Below, piece after piece: positions 50,017-61,967 of a stretch of 64,000 nt of DNA (the first letter of the stretch is position 1; each line of letters starts with the position of its first letter). The notes under the pieces were generated by a model that worked only from the letters and a program-made list of their open reading frames with translations, was not told the DNA's origin and ran no database searches. The translations under genes were made by a program, and so were the position numbers. The stretch comes from CAMLIZ01 sp040758375 (GTDB lineage: Bacteria; Pseudomonadota; Gammaproteobacteria; Burkholderiales; Burkholderiaceae_C), in contig JBFLWE010000017.1 in the NCBI GenBank assembly GCA_040758375.1, forward strand, positions 9,306-73,305, read 5' to 3'.

Positions 50017-50565
50017 CTACAGATGCCCCGCCGTGCCGAAGCCGTACAGGCGCGTCAGCAGCCGGGTCGGGAACTCGCGCGCCGCTTCGTTGTAGGTGCG
50101 GGCGGCGTCGTTGAAGAGCTGGCGCGCGAAGGCCATGCGCGGCTCCAGGTCCTTCAGCGCCTGCAGCGGCCCGGCCACCTCGGCGCTGTCGTCGCGCAGG
50201 TCCGGACGGTGTTCGAGCAGGGCCAGCATGCGTGCCGACGCGTTGGCCAGCACTTCTTCGGCCGTGAGCAGCGCGGCGGTGAGCCCGGCGGCCACCGGGC
50301 GCGCACGCACCGCCTCGGCAGCAGCCTGCACCTGCAGCAGCGCGCCCTGCAGCGCGTCGAGCGCCGCGGCCTCGTCGGCCAGGTGCGGGCGCAGGGCCGC
50401 CAGCAGCGCCTGCAGGCTCTCGCGCTGGCGTTGCAGCTGTTCGTCCACCTGGGCCCAGGCGCTGCCGATCGCGTTGCGCAGCGCGACCAGCCGGTTGTAG
50501 GCCCCCACCATCCAGAACGCGAGCACGGCGCCCAGCGCGAACACCGCGATGCGGTCGCCCGTCAT
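50017..50565 (-). CDS. LemA family protein
   Basis: 182 residues. One N-terminal membrane helix (about 8-22), then the LemA-type helical bundle with YNRLVALRNAIGSAWAQVDEQLQRQ and a C-terminal ARQLFNDAARTYNEAAREFPTRLLTRLYGF. Inner-membrane anchored; function in the family is unclear. Start overlaps the queC stop (ATGA). Confidence 0.87.
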   Translation of the reverse strand: MTGDRIAVFALGAVLAFWMVGAYNRLVALRNAIGSAWAQVDEQLQRQRESLQALLAALRPHLADEAAALDALQGALLQVQAAAEAVRARPVAAGLTAALLTAEEVLANASARMLALLEHRPDLRDDSAEVAGPLQALKDLEPRMAFARQLFNDAARTYNEAAREFPTRLLTRLYGFGTAGHL

Positions 50566-51266
50566 GGCCTGCGCTCCGACTGCCAAGCCTCGAAGCCGCG
50601 GCGCCGCAGCTCGCAGGCCGGGCACTGGCCGCAGCCATGCCCCCAGGCGTGGCGTTGCCCGCGCTGGCCGAGGTAGCAGGTGTGGGTGTGCTCGACGATC
50701 AGCGCGTTCAGCGCCTCGCCGCCGAGCTGGTGGGTCAAGGCCCAGGTCTGGGCCTTGGTGAGGAACATCAGCGGTGTCTCTACCGTGAGCGCCTGGTCCA
50801 GCCCCAAGCTCAGGGCCACCTGCATCGCCTTCAGGGTGTTGTCGCGGCAGTCGGGGTAGCCGGAGTAGTCGGTCTCGCACATGCCGCCCACCAGCACATG
50901 GAGGCCGCGCCGGTAGGCCAGTGCGGCGGCGAAGGTGAGGAACAGCAGGTTGCGCCCCGGCACGAAGGTGTTGGGCAGGCCGTTGGCCTGCAGCTCGATG
51001 GCGCGCTCGGCGGTGAGCGCGGTGTCGGAGATCTGGCCCAGCAGGGTGAGGTCGAGCAGGTGGTCGTCGCCCAGCCGAGGCGCCCACTGCGGGAAGCCGC
51101 GTTTCAGTTGCTCGCGCACCGTGGCCCGGCAGTCGAGCTCGATGCGGTGGCGCTGGCCATAGTCGAAGCCCAGCGTCTCCACATGGGCGAAGCGGTCCAG
51201 CGCCCAGGCCAGGCAGGCGGTGGAATCCTGCCCGCCGGAGAACAGCACCAATGCGCGGCGGTTCAT
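50562..51266 (-). CDS. queC: 7-cyano-7-deazaguanine synthase
   Basis: 234 residues. PP-loop SGGQDSTACL at about residue 10, PGRNLLFLTFAAALA, and the zinc-binding C-x-x-C-x-x-C region HGCGQCPAC near the C-terminus. Converts CDG to preQ0 for queuosine synthesis. Starts in an ATGA overlap with proA and ends overlapping lemA. Confidence 0.96.
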   Translation of the reverse strand: MNRRALVLFSGGQDSTACLAWALDRFAHVETLGFDYGQRHRIELDCRATVREQLKRGFPQWAPRLGDDHLLDLTLLGQISDTALTAERAIELQANGLPNTFVPGRNLLFLTFAAALAYRRGLHVLVGGMCETDYSGYPDCRDNTLKAMQVALSLGLDQALTVETPLMFLTKAQTWALTHQLGGEALNALIVEHTHTCYLGQRGQRHAWGHGCGQCPACELRRRGFEAWQSERRP

Positions 51267-52543
51267 GCGCGCACTTCGCCTTGCCCCAGCACGATCCACT
51301 TCATCGAGGTCAGGCCCTCCAGCCCCACCGGACCGCGCGCATGGAACTTGTCGGTGGAGATGCCGATCTCGGCGCCCAGCCCGTACTCGAAGCCGTCGGC
51401 GAAGCGGGTGGAGGCGTTGACCATCACGCTGGCCGAGTCCACCTCGCGCAGGAAGCGCATCGCGTTGGGATGGTTCGTCGTGAGGATCGCGTCGGTGTGG
51501 TGCGAGCCGTAGCGGTTGATGTGGGCGATGGCCTCGTCCAGGCTTTGCACGAGCTTGATGCTGATGACGGGCGCCAGGTACTCGGTGGACCAGTCGGCCT
51601 CGGTGGCGTGCACCAGCTTCGCGCCGGCCACGCCCGCCAGCAGCTGCTTCGCGCCTGCGTCGCAGCGCATCTCCACGCCCTTGGCCGCAAACACCGCGCC
51701 GATGCGCGGCAGGAATGCGGGCGCCACGGCCGCATGCACCAGCAGCGACTCGGCCGCGTTGCAGGGGCTGTACTTCTGCGTCTTGGCGTTGTCGGTCACC
51801 CTGAGCGCCAGGTCGAGATCGACCTGCTCGTCCACATAGACATGGCAGTTGCCGTCGAGGTGCTTGATCACCGGCACCCTGGCCTCGGCGCTGATGCGCT
51901 CGATCAGCCCCTTGCCGCCGCGCGGGATGATCACGTCCACGTACTCGGGCATCGCGATCAGCCGGCCCACCGCGGCGCGGTCGGTGGTCTCCACCAGCTG
52001 CACCGCCTCGCGCGGCAGGCCGGCCTCGGCCAGCGCGGCCTGCACGCAGCGCATCAGCGCAAGGTTCGAGTGCAGCGCCTCGGAGCCGCCGCGCAGGATG
52101 CAGGCGTTGCCGCTCTTGACGGCCAGCGAGGCCGCCTCGATGGTCACGTTGGGCCGGCTCTCGTAGATCATGCCGAACACGCCCAGCGGCACGCGCATCT
52201 GGCCCACGCTGATGCCGCTGGGCCGGCGCTTGACGTTCGTGATCTCGCCCACCGGGTCGGGCATGGCGGCCAGCTCCTCGCAGCCCTGGGCCACGGTGTC
52301 GATCACCTTGTCGGTCAGGCGCAGGCGGTCGACCATCGGCGCGGCGAGGCCATTGGATTCGGCGGCGGCGATGTCCTGGGCGTTGGCCGCCTGCAGCACG
52401 GCCGCGTCGGCCCGCAGGCGGGCGGCGAGCGCCAGCAGCGCAGCGTTCTTCGCGGCGGTGGAAGCCGCGGCCATCGCGGCGGCGGCCGCGCGCGCGGCCA
52501 TGCCCACGTGGGCCATGTAGGCCGGGATGTCGTTGGGGGTCAT
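51263..52543 (-). CDS. proA: Gamma-glutamyl phosphate reductase
   Basis: 426 residues. Aldehyde dehydrogenase fold; catalytic Cys in QKYSPCNAAESLLVH; conserved PLGVFGMIYESRPNVT and HHTDAILTTN. Second step of proline biosynthesis. Complete, with ATG at 52543. Confidence 0.97.
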   Translation of the reverse strand: MTPNDIPAYMAHVGMAARAAAAAMAAASTAAKNAALLALAARLRADAAVLQAANAQDIAAAESNGLAAPMVDRLRLTDKVIDTVAQGCEELAAMPDPVGEITNVKRRPSGISVGQMRVPLGVFGMIYESRPNVTIEAASLAVKSGNACILRGGSEALHSNLALMRCVQAALAEAGLPREAVQLVETTDRAAVGRLIAMPEYVDVIIPRGGKGLIERISAEARVPVIKHLDGNCHVYVDEQVDLDLALRVTDNAKTQKYSPCNAAESLLVHAAVAPAFLPRIGAVFAAKGVEMRCDAGAKQLLAGVAGAKLVHATEADWSTEYLAPVISIKLVQSLDEAIAHINRYGSHHTDAILTTNHPNAMRFLREVDSASVMVNASTRFADGFEYGLGAEIGISTDKFHARGPVGLEGLTSMKWIVLGQGEVRA

Positions 52544-52579
52544 GATGCGCCGATTGTCCCAAAACCGGCTTTCCGGCGT

Positions 52580-53569
52580 TCAGCGCCACAGTGGCAACGC
52601 AAGGATGCCCAGCCACAGCGGCGCCGTGAGCACGAACGCAAACGTCGAGAACACGATCGCCGCCGTGGCCTCGGCCTCCAGGGTTTCATAGCGCTGCGAG
52701 AAGATCAGCGCATTGCTGCCCACCGGCAGCGCGGCCGCCATCACGATCACCTGCAGCGGCAGCCCGCGCAACCCGAAGCCCCAGTAGCCGATGGGCAACA
52801 CCAGCGCCGGCAGCACCAGCAGCTTCAGCAGCGACACCCCCACCGCGCCGCGCACATGGCCCTGCACGCCGTAGTAGGCGAGCGACATGCCGATCAGCAC
52901 CAGGCACAGCGGCACCACGGCCGAGCCCAGCAGCTCGAGCACCTCGTCCACCACCGGCGGCAGACCGAAACCGGTGGCGTTCCACAGCATGCCGGCCAGC
53001 ACCGGCAGCACCACCGGGTGAACGATGGTGTTGCGCAAGGTCAGCTTCAGCGTGGCGAGCAGGTGCAGGCTTTCATGGCGGGAGGCGGCGCGCGCCAGGT
53101 CCAGCTCCACCAACGTGGTCAGCACCAGCAGCAGGGTCAGCGCATGCAGGCTCACCAGCGTGATGTGCAGGCCCAGGCCCGCCTCGCCGAACAGCGCCGC
53201 GGCCATCGGCACGCCCACCTGCAGCGTGTTGCCGAAGGTGGCCGAGATCGCGCGCACGCTGGGCGCCGCGGTGGGCAGCCGGCCGCCGCGGTTGCGCCGC
53301 CGCTGCCAGGCATACACGCCCAGCAGCAGCATCAGCACCGGCACGAAGAACGCCGCCAGCAGCCCCCAGGGCAGGGTGGAGAACTCGATGCGCGAGGTGG
53401 TGCGGAACAGCAGCGCCGGCACGAAGATGTAGAAAGCCGCGTTGGACAGCGTGCGCGCCGGGTCGGCGCCTTGGCGTTCGTCGCCCAGCCAGCGCATGCG
53501 GCCGGCGAACCAGCCGAGCGCCACGACCAGAAAGATGGCCAGCAGCTTGAAAAGCACCGCGATCGACAT
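52580..53569 (-). CDS. AEC-family (auxin efflux carrier-like) transporter
   Basis: 329 residues with ten predicted membrane helices, starting with a helix ending in GWFAGRMRWL and including the FGNTLQVGVPMAAALFGEAG and LIGMSLAYYGV repeats characteristic of AEC permeases. Bacterial members export organic anions. Substrate unknown; 36 nt upstream of proA. Confidence 0.88.
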   Translation of the reverse strand: MSIAVLFKLLAIFLVVALGWFAGRMRWLGDERQGADPARTLSNAAFYIFVPALLFRTTSRIEFSTLPWGLLAAFFVPVLMLLLGVYAWQRRRNRGGRLPTAAPSVRAISATFGNTLQVGVPMAAALFGEAGLGLHITLVSLHALTLLLVLTTLVELDLARAASRHESLHLLATLKLTLRNTIVHPVVLPVLAGMLWNATGFGLPPVVDEVLELLGSAVVPLCLVLIGMSLAYYGVQGHVRGAVGVSLLKLLVLPALVLPIGYWGFGLRGLPLQVIVMAAALPVGSNALIFSQRYETLEAEATAAIVFSTFAFVLTAPLWLGILALPLWR

Positions 53570-53683
53570 GGGGGGCGAGTATCGGGCGCGCAGGCAGGCA
53601 TTTGCGCAGGGTTACGATGCCGCCGCCGCACAAGGCGGCGCTGCGCGGGAATTCGCCCGCGCGGCCCGAGCAACGAGGGATCC

Positions 53684-54259
53684 ATGAAAAAACACATTCT
53701 GGCCGGGCTCGCGCTGTGCGCGGCCGCCGGCGCGCAGGCCGCTCCTGGCCAATGGAAGGGCTTCGTCGGCATCGCCGTCACCGGCGGCGGCGAAACGCTC
53801 ACCGAAGTGCCCTACGACAACGGCGACGTGCAGGACATCCGCTCCGGCGGCCTGGTGGACGTCAAGGGTGGCTTCGAGTGGCGGCAAAGCGGCTCGCCGT
53901 TTGCGCTGCAGGGCAGCCTGGGCTACCACGTCGACCGCAGCTCCGCGAGCAACGGCAGCGTGCGCTTCGAACGCTTTCCGATCGAGCTGCTCGGCTTCTG
54001 GGACGTGGCGCCGAACCTGCGCCTCGGCGCCGGGCTGCGCTATGCCGCCAACGCCCGGCTGCGGGCTTCGGGCGCGGGGCTGCAGTTCGCCTCCAACAGC
54101 GACTTGAGCGCTTCCGGCGGCGTGGTGCTCGAAGGCGAGTACCTGTTCAGCCCGCACTTCGGCCTGAGCCTGCGTGCGGTGAGCGAGCGCTACAAGTTCG
54201 ACAACAGCGCCAAGGCCGACGGCGACCACCTCGGCGTGCGTTTCAGCTACTACTTCTGA
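53684..54259 (+). CDS. Outer-membrane beta-barrel protein
   Basis: 191 residues. Signal peptide (1-19, ending AQA) and amphipathic beta strands with aromatic ends; the last residues, FSYYF, carry the terminal phenylalanine typical of BAM-inserted barrels. Size fits an eight-stranded barrel (OmpA/OmpW type). Convergent with topB, 13 nt apart. Confidence 0.8.
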   Translation: MKKHILAGLALCAAAGAQAAPGQWKGFVGIAVTGGGETLTEVPYDNGDVQDIRSGGLVDVKGGFEWRQSGSPFALQGSLGYHVDRSSASNGSVRFERFPIELLGFWDVAPNLRLGAGLRYAANARLRASGAGLQFASNSDLSASGGVVLEGEYLFSPHFGLSLRAVSERYKFDNSAKADGDHLGVRFSYYF

Positions 54260-54272
54260 GCGTCCTGGCGCT

Positions 54273-56849
<2,577 letters not shown>

Positions 56850-56891
56850 CGTGATGTCTGAATTTCTTGGCGGCCTACAATGGCCCGTCTT

Positions 56892-56924
56892 CGCGCGCAC
56901 GCATACGCATACACGCGCGCGCAC
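56892..56924. other. 33-nt alternating pyrimidine-purine (Z-DNA-prone) tract
   Basis: Runs of CG and CA/TA dinucleotides without interruption from 56892 to 56924 (starts CGCGCGCACGCATACG). It fills the divergent promoter region between topB and the SET gene. Confidence 0.75.
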
Positions 56925-56926
56925 CC

Positions 56927-57490
56927 ATGAATTCAATGTACCGAATGAAGTCGAACGCGCAAGAAGTCCGTTCCAAGACCCCCCGCAACGCCCGCCATGG
57001 CCCCGCCAGCAATGGACACGCCAGCCTCGCCGAACACGACGACAAGGGCCCGCGCATCCAGGTGCGCAGGAGCGGCGTGCACGGCAAGGGCGTGTTCGCG
57101 CGCCGGCCCATCGAGCCGGGCGAGACCATCGTCGAATACAAGGGCGAGCTGATCACCTGGACCGAGGCGCTCAAGCGCCACCCGCACGACCCGAAGGACC
57201 CGAACCACACGTTCTTCTTCCACATCGACGACAAGCGCGTCATCGACGGCAAGGTCAACGGCAACGCCGCCAAGTGGATCAACCACGCCTGCGACCCCAA
57301 CTGCGAGGCCGAGGAAGACGGCGACCGGGTGTTCATCAAGGCCATCCGCCCCATCGCGCCGGGGGAAGAACTCTTCTACGACTACGGCCTCATCATCGAC
57401 GAGCGCTACACGCCGAAGCTGAAGAAGCAGTTCGCCTGCCATTGCGGATCCCCCAATTGCCGTGGCACGATGCTGGCGCCCAAACGCTGA
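56927..57490 (+). CDS. SET-domain protein (putative lysine methyltransferase)
   Basis: 187 residues. Basic N-terminal leader (1-40), then a SET domain: GVHGKGVFARRPIEPGETIVEYKGE, NHACDPNCEAEEDGDRVFIKA (pseudoknot motif NHxxxPNC), FYDYGL, and a post-SET CHCGSPNCRG zinc site. S-adenosylmethionine-dependent lysine methylation is expected; bacterial substrates are unknown. Several in-frame ATGs (56927, 56939, 56948) make the exact start uncertain. Confidence 0.88.
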   Translation: MNSMYRMKSNAQEVRSKTPRNARHGPASNGHASLAEHDDKGPRIQVRRSGVHGKGVFARRPIEPGETIVEYKGELITWTEALKRHPHDPKDPNHTFFFHIDDKRVIDGKVNGNAAKWINHACDPNCEAEEDGDRVFIKAIRPIAPGEELFYDYGLIIDERYTPKLKKQFACHCGSPNCRGTMLAPKR

Positions 57491-57505
57491 GCCTGTCGCC
57501 CGCCC

Positions 57506-58444
57506 ATGTCCGACCCGAGCCCGCCGCGCCATCTCGAATGGGGTGCCGAACAGCTTTGGCAGGCCCTGGTGCCGCTGCTGCCGGGCTTGAGCGTGGAGGT
57601 GGTGGCGCGCTGCGAGTCCACCAACACCCAGCTGCTCGACCGCGCCCGGCGCCTGAGCGGCCGGCGTGATGCCCCGATCAGCGGCCCCGGCGAGTTCGAT
57701 CCGCTGGTCGATGCGGCCGGCACCGAGCCCGCCCCCTATGGCCGCCGGGCCGGCGACACCCAGCCCTGCCTGCTGGTGGCCGAACACCAGTCGCGTGGCC
57801 GCGGCCGCATGGGCCGGCTCTGGCAGTCGAGCGCCGGCGCCTCGCTGACCTTCTCGCTGGGCCTGCCGCTGGCACCGAACGACTGGTCCGGCCTGTCGCT
57901 GGCGGTGGGCGTGGCGCTGGCCGAAGCCCTCGATCCGGCCGGCGGCCGTATCGGCCTGAAGTGGCCCAACGACCTGTGGCTGATCGACGGGCCCGGGCGC
58001 GGCCGCAAGCTGGGCGGCGTGTTGATCGAAACCGTGGCCGTCGGCGCCCGCCGCATGGTGGTGGTGGGCGTGGGCCTGAACGTGCTGCCGCAGCCCACGC
58101 GCGACCTGAGCTCCGGCTATGCCTGTCTGCAGGAGCTGGCGCCCGGCGTTTCGGCACCCGAGGCGCTGCACCGCGTGGCAGCTCCGCTGGCCAGCACGCT
58201 CAAGGCGTTCGAGCGCGAGGGCTTCGCCGGCTTTGCGGCCCGCTATGCGGCGCGCGACGTGCTGGCCGGTCAGCCCGTGGTGACCACCGCGCCGGAGCTG
58301 CCCGAAGGCACGGCCGAGGGCGTGGGGCCCGATGGGGCCTTGCAGCTGCGGGTGGGCGAGACGCTGCACAGCCTGAGCAGTGGCGACGTGAGCGTGCGCC
58401 TGCGCGACATGCCGCCGGCAGCCCCCGCTCCTGCGGCCCCATGA
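57506..58444 (+). CDS. birA: Biotin-[acetyl-CoA-carboxylase] ligase
   Basis: 312 residues. BPL catalytic domain with HQSRGRGRMGR, LKWPNDLW and KLGGVLIE, and a small C-terminal domain. There is no N-terminal helix-turn-helix, so it is a monofunctional ligase, not the BirA repressor. It has a roughly 40-residue insert (about 45-85) between CESTN and the GRGR loop. 15 nt after the SET gene. Confidence 0.94.
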   Translation: MSDPSPPRHLEWGAEQLWQALVPLLPGLSVEVVARCESTNTQLLDRARRLSGRRDAPISGPGEFDPLVDAAGTEPAPYGRRAGDTQPCLLVAEHQSRGRGRMGRLWQSSAGASLTFSLGLPLAPNDWSGLSLAVGVALAEALDPAGGRIGLKWPNDLWLIDGPGRGRKLGGVLIETVAVGARRMVVVGVGLNVLPQPTRDLSSGYACLQELAPGVSAPEALHRVAAPLASTLKAFEREGFAGFAARYAARDVLAGQPVVTTAPELPEGTAEGVGPDGALQLRVGETLHSLSSGDVSVRLRDMPPAAPAPAAP

Positions 58445-58460
58445 CCCGGCGAGCGTGCAC

Positions 58461-58718
58461 ATGCTGAGAGCGCTGGTCCTGTCGCTGGCACTGGCCAACC
58501 TGGGTTTCTACGCCTGGACCCAGGGTTGGCTGGACGCCTTGCTCGGCAGCCCCGGCCAGGGCGAGCGCGAACCCGAGCGGCTGGCGCGGCAGGTGCGGCC
58601 CGAAGTCGTGCGCCTGCTGCCGACGCACGCCGGCAGCAGCGTCGCCGCGGCCGCGGTGGACGCCGCCGCGTCAGAGCCGGCAGCGGTGCCCTCGGGCCCG
58701 TCCGCTGCGCAGCAGTAG
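58461..58718 (+). CDS. Short single-helix membrane protein (85 aa)
   Basis: One membrane helix at the N-terminus (LRALVLSLALANLGFYAWTQGW), then an Arg/Glu segment and a low-complexity Ala/Ser/Pro tail. Follows birA by 16 nt. It resembles the N-terminal part of SPOR-type proteins often found beside birA, but no SPOR domain is present. The stop lies 48 nt inside the end of the convergent protease gene. Confidence 0.6.
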   Translation: MLRALVLSLALANLGFYAWTQGWLDALLGSPGQGEREPERLARQVRPEVVRLLPTHAGSSVAAAAVDAAASEPAAVPSGPSAAQQ

Positions 58719-60734
58719 CACCGCCAGGGCCAGGCCGGCGAGCCAGGGCGCAGACAAGGCGCCGCCGCCGTCGCCGCCGGCATCGGGCGCCGCCACCACC
58801 TCCACCGTCTGTTCCTTCACGCCCTGGATGCCGGCATCGTCGGCCACCGTGAGACGCACGCTGAAGCGACCCACCGCACCCGGCGTCAGCGTGACGGTCG
58901 GCGTGGCCGCCGTGGCGGCACCGCCGGCGAAGGCATCCACCACGCCACCGCCGTCGATCAACGTCCACTGCCAGGTCAGCACGCTGCGCCCGCTGGGCGC
59001 GCGGGTGTCGGCCCCCGAGAGCACGACCGGCTGGCCCGCCACCGCGGTGCCGCCGGCCAGCGTGATCGCGGGCAGGGGCGCGTTGAACGCAGCGCTGTAG
59101 ACCGCCCAGGACGCGTCCAGCATGCCGGCGCCGCAGGTGCCGGTGTTGCAGTAGCACTGGGATTGGTCGCTCGTGCCCGGCGCCCGGCACTGCGCGATCG
59201 CGCCGCCATCGTCGGGCGGCGCACCGCGGAAGGGGAAGACACGCGCCGTGTTGGCCAGGAGGGTCTTCACCTGCGCCGGCGTCAGCGCCGGGTTGGCCGC
59301 CAGCATCAGCGCCGCCGTGCCGGCCACCAGCGGCGCCGAGAAGCTGGTGCCCACGCTGTAGCGCAGGCCGTCGGAGTAGATCGAGCCGGCGGGCGTGGTC
59401 AGCCCCGCATTGCTGGTCGAGAGGATGGGGTACAGGCAAGCGCCGCTGAGGTTGACGCAGTTGCCCGCCGGTGCGGCCAGCGTCACCTCCGGGCCGATGT
59501 TGGAGTAGCCCACCTTGGTGCCGACGTGGCGCACGCCGGCCACCGTGACGACGCCCGGGCAATTGCCGGGCGGCTGCACCGCACGGCCGGTGCCGTTGCC
59601 CGCCGCGGCCACCACCACCGCCCCGGCGGCCAGCACCTGCTGCACCGCATCGGCATACAGCGTCTGGCTGCAGGGCGTGACGCTGTCGGCCGTGTCGCCC
59701 AGGCTGAGGTTGATCACGCGCGCCGGGTTCGGGTTGGGGAGCAGGCCGGGCACCCCCAGGCCCGCCGCCCAGCGCATGCCGGCGACGATGTCGGAGTCGT
59801 AGCCGAAGCACTTGCCCAGCACGCGCACCGGCAGCACCCGCGCTGCCCAGCCGGTGCCCGCCATGCCGGCGGCGTTGTCGGTGGCCGCCCCGATCAGGCC
59901 CGCGACCTGGGTGCCGTGCCAGGAGCTGTCGGCCTCCTCGCAGTCGCTGAACAAGGGATCACCCAGGTCGCCGGCCGCCACCCAGTCGCCGGGGTCGGAA
60001 GCGTCGGCGTCGCGGCCATCGCCGTCATTGGCCACGGTGGCGTTGTCGATCATGTCGAAGCCGGGCAGCAGCTTGCCGGCCAGGTCGGGGTGCTCGGCGC
60101 GCACGCCGGTGTCCAGCACCGCCACCACCACGTCGGACGAGCCGGTGGCGATGTCCCACGCCCCCTGGGCGTCGATGCCGGCCAGCACCTCGCTGCCGCT
60201 GGACAGGCGAGCGGCCTGCGGCGGCTTGAGGTACCACTGGCCCGCCGCCGGGCCGCCGGCCGGCGGCGGCGAGGGCTGGTACAGCGGGTCGTTGGGCACG
60301 CGCGCGATGCGCCGGCGCCGGTCCACCACGGCCAACTCGACCTCGGGGTCGGCCTGCAGGCGCGTGATCAGTGCGGCCGCGCCGACGCCGTGCGCGGTGA
60401 TCACCTGCGTGCGCTCGTCCACCGCGGCGCCCGCCTGCAGCGCCAGCCCCAGCCGCTGGCCCAGTCCGCCGGCGCGCGCCTGCAGGGCCTGCGCCACGGC
60501 GGCGGCCTGCATCACCGGCGCTTCGCCGGTGCCCGCCGCGGCCGCGGACTGGAGGGGTCGCTTGGCGTCCAGCGGCAGCGGGGTCTTGAAGCGCACGATC
60601 ACGCGCGCGTCGGCGTCGCCGTCCAGCGCGCGGCTCGGGCGCGGCCCCATTTCCGCATGCAACGGCATCGCCGCGAACAGCAGCGCACCGGCCCATGCCG
60701 ACAGCCTGCACAGGACGGATCGCCAAGCACTCAT
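58671..60734 (-). CDS. S8 subtilisin-like serine protease with GlyGly-CTERM-like tail
   Basis: 687 residues. Signal peptide (1-27), a propeptide (about 30-145), catalytic triad D208 (AVLDTG), H273 (SWHGT) and S464 (GTSFSAP), then an Ig/PKD-like domain (about 575-660). The C-terminus is Gly-rich, followed by one hydrophobic helix (APWLAGLALAVLLL) and Arg residues, the layout of GlyGly-CTERM sorting signals processed by rhombosortase. GGAGG precedes the ATG. Confidence 0.92.
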   Translation of the reverse strand: MSAWRSVLCRLSAWAGALLFAAMPLHAEMGPRPSRALDGDADARVIVRFKTPLPLDAKRPLQSAAAAGTGEAPVMQAAAVAQALQARAGGLGQRLGLALQAGAAVDERTQVITAHGVGAAALITRLQADPEVELAVVDRRRRIARVPNDPLYQPSPPPAGGPAAGQWYLKPPQAARLSSGSEVLAGIDAQGAWDIATGSSDVVVAVLDTGVRAEHPDLAGKLLPGFDMIDNATVANDGDGRDADASDPGDWVAAGDLGDPLFSDCEEADSSWHGTQVAGLIGAATDNAAGMAGTGWAARVLPVRVLGKCFGYDSDIVAGMRWAAGLGVPGLLPNPNPARVINLSLGDTADSVTPCSQTLYADAVQQVLAAGAVVVAAAGNGTGRAVQPPGNCPGVVTVAGVRHVGTKVGYSNIGPEVTLAAPAGNCVNLSGACLYPILSTSNAGLTTPAGSIYSDGLRYSVGTSFSAPLVAGTAALMLAANPALTPAQVKTLLANTARVFPFRGAPPDDGGAIAQCRAPGTSDQSQCYCNTGTCGAGMLDASWAVYSAAFNAPLPAITLAGGTAVAGQPVVLSGADTRAPSGRSVLTWQWTLIDGGGVVDAFAGGAATAATPTVTLTPGAVGRFSVRLTVADDAGIQGVKEQTVEVVAAPDAGGDGGGALSAPWLAGLALAVLLLRSGRARGHRCRL

Positions 60735-60844
60735 TGAAAGTCCTCCGTGGTTCGGCATCGAAAGCGTCGACGTCGTGGGCGCCCGGCATGAAAAGCGCCA
60801 CCGCTGCAATGGCAAGTCTCGTTCCTACACCGCCGCCCCGAGAA

Positions 60845-60871
60845 CAAAAAAGCCGCCCCGACAGGGGCGGC
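60845..60871 (-). terminator. Rho-independent terminator after gap
   Basis: On the minus strand GCCGCCCC-TGTC-GGGGCGGC followed by seven T residues. It lies 33 nt past the gap stop. Confidence 0.93.
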
Positions 60872-60903
60872 CCTTGCGATCGCGCAATGGGTGCGCCGGT
60901 GGC

Positions 60904-61902
<999 letters not shown>

Positions 61903-61967
61903 GTCTGCTCTCTCCAGCTATGAAATGAACCGTCTACCGCGAGGGCCTCAAGTGTGCCGCGCCGCCG

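Noticed and set aside
51251..53600. Long plus-strand open frame leading into the beta-barrel gene
   Set aside because: The region before 53684 is antisense to proA and the AEC transporter. The real gene starts at 53684 with a signal peptide.
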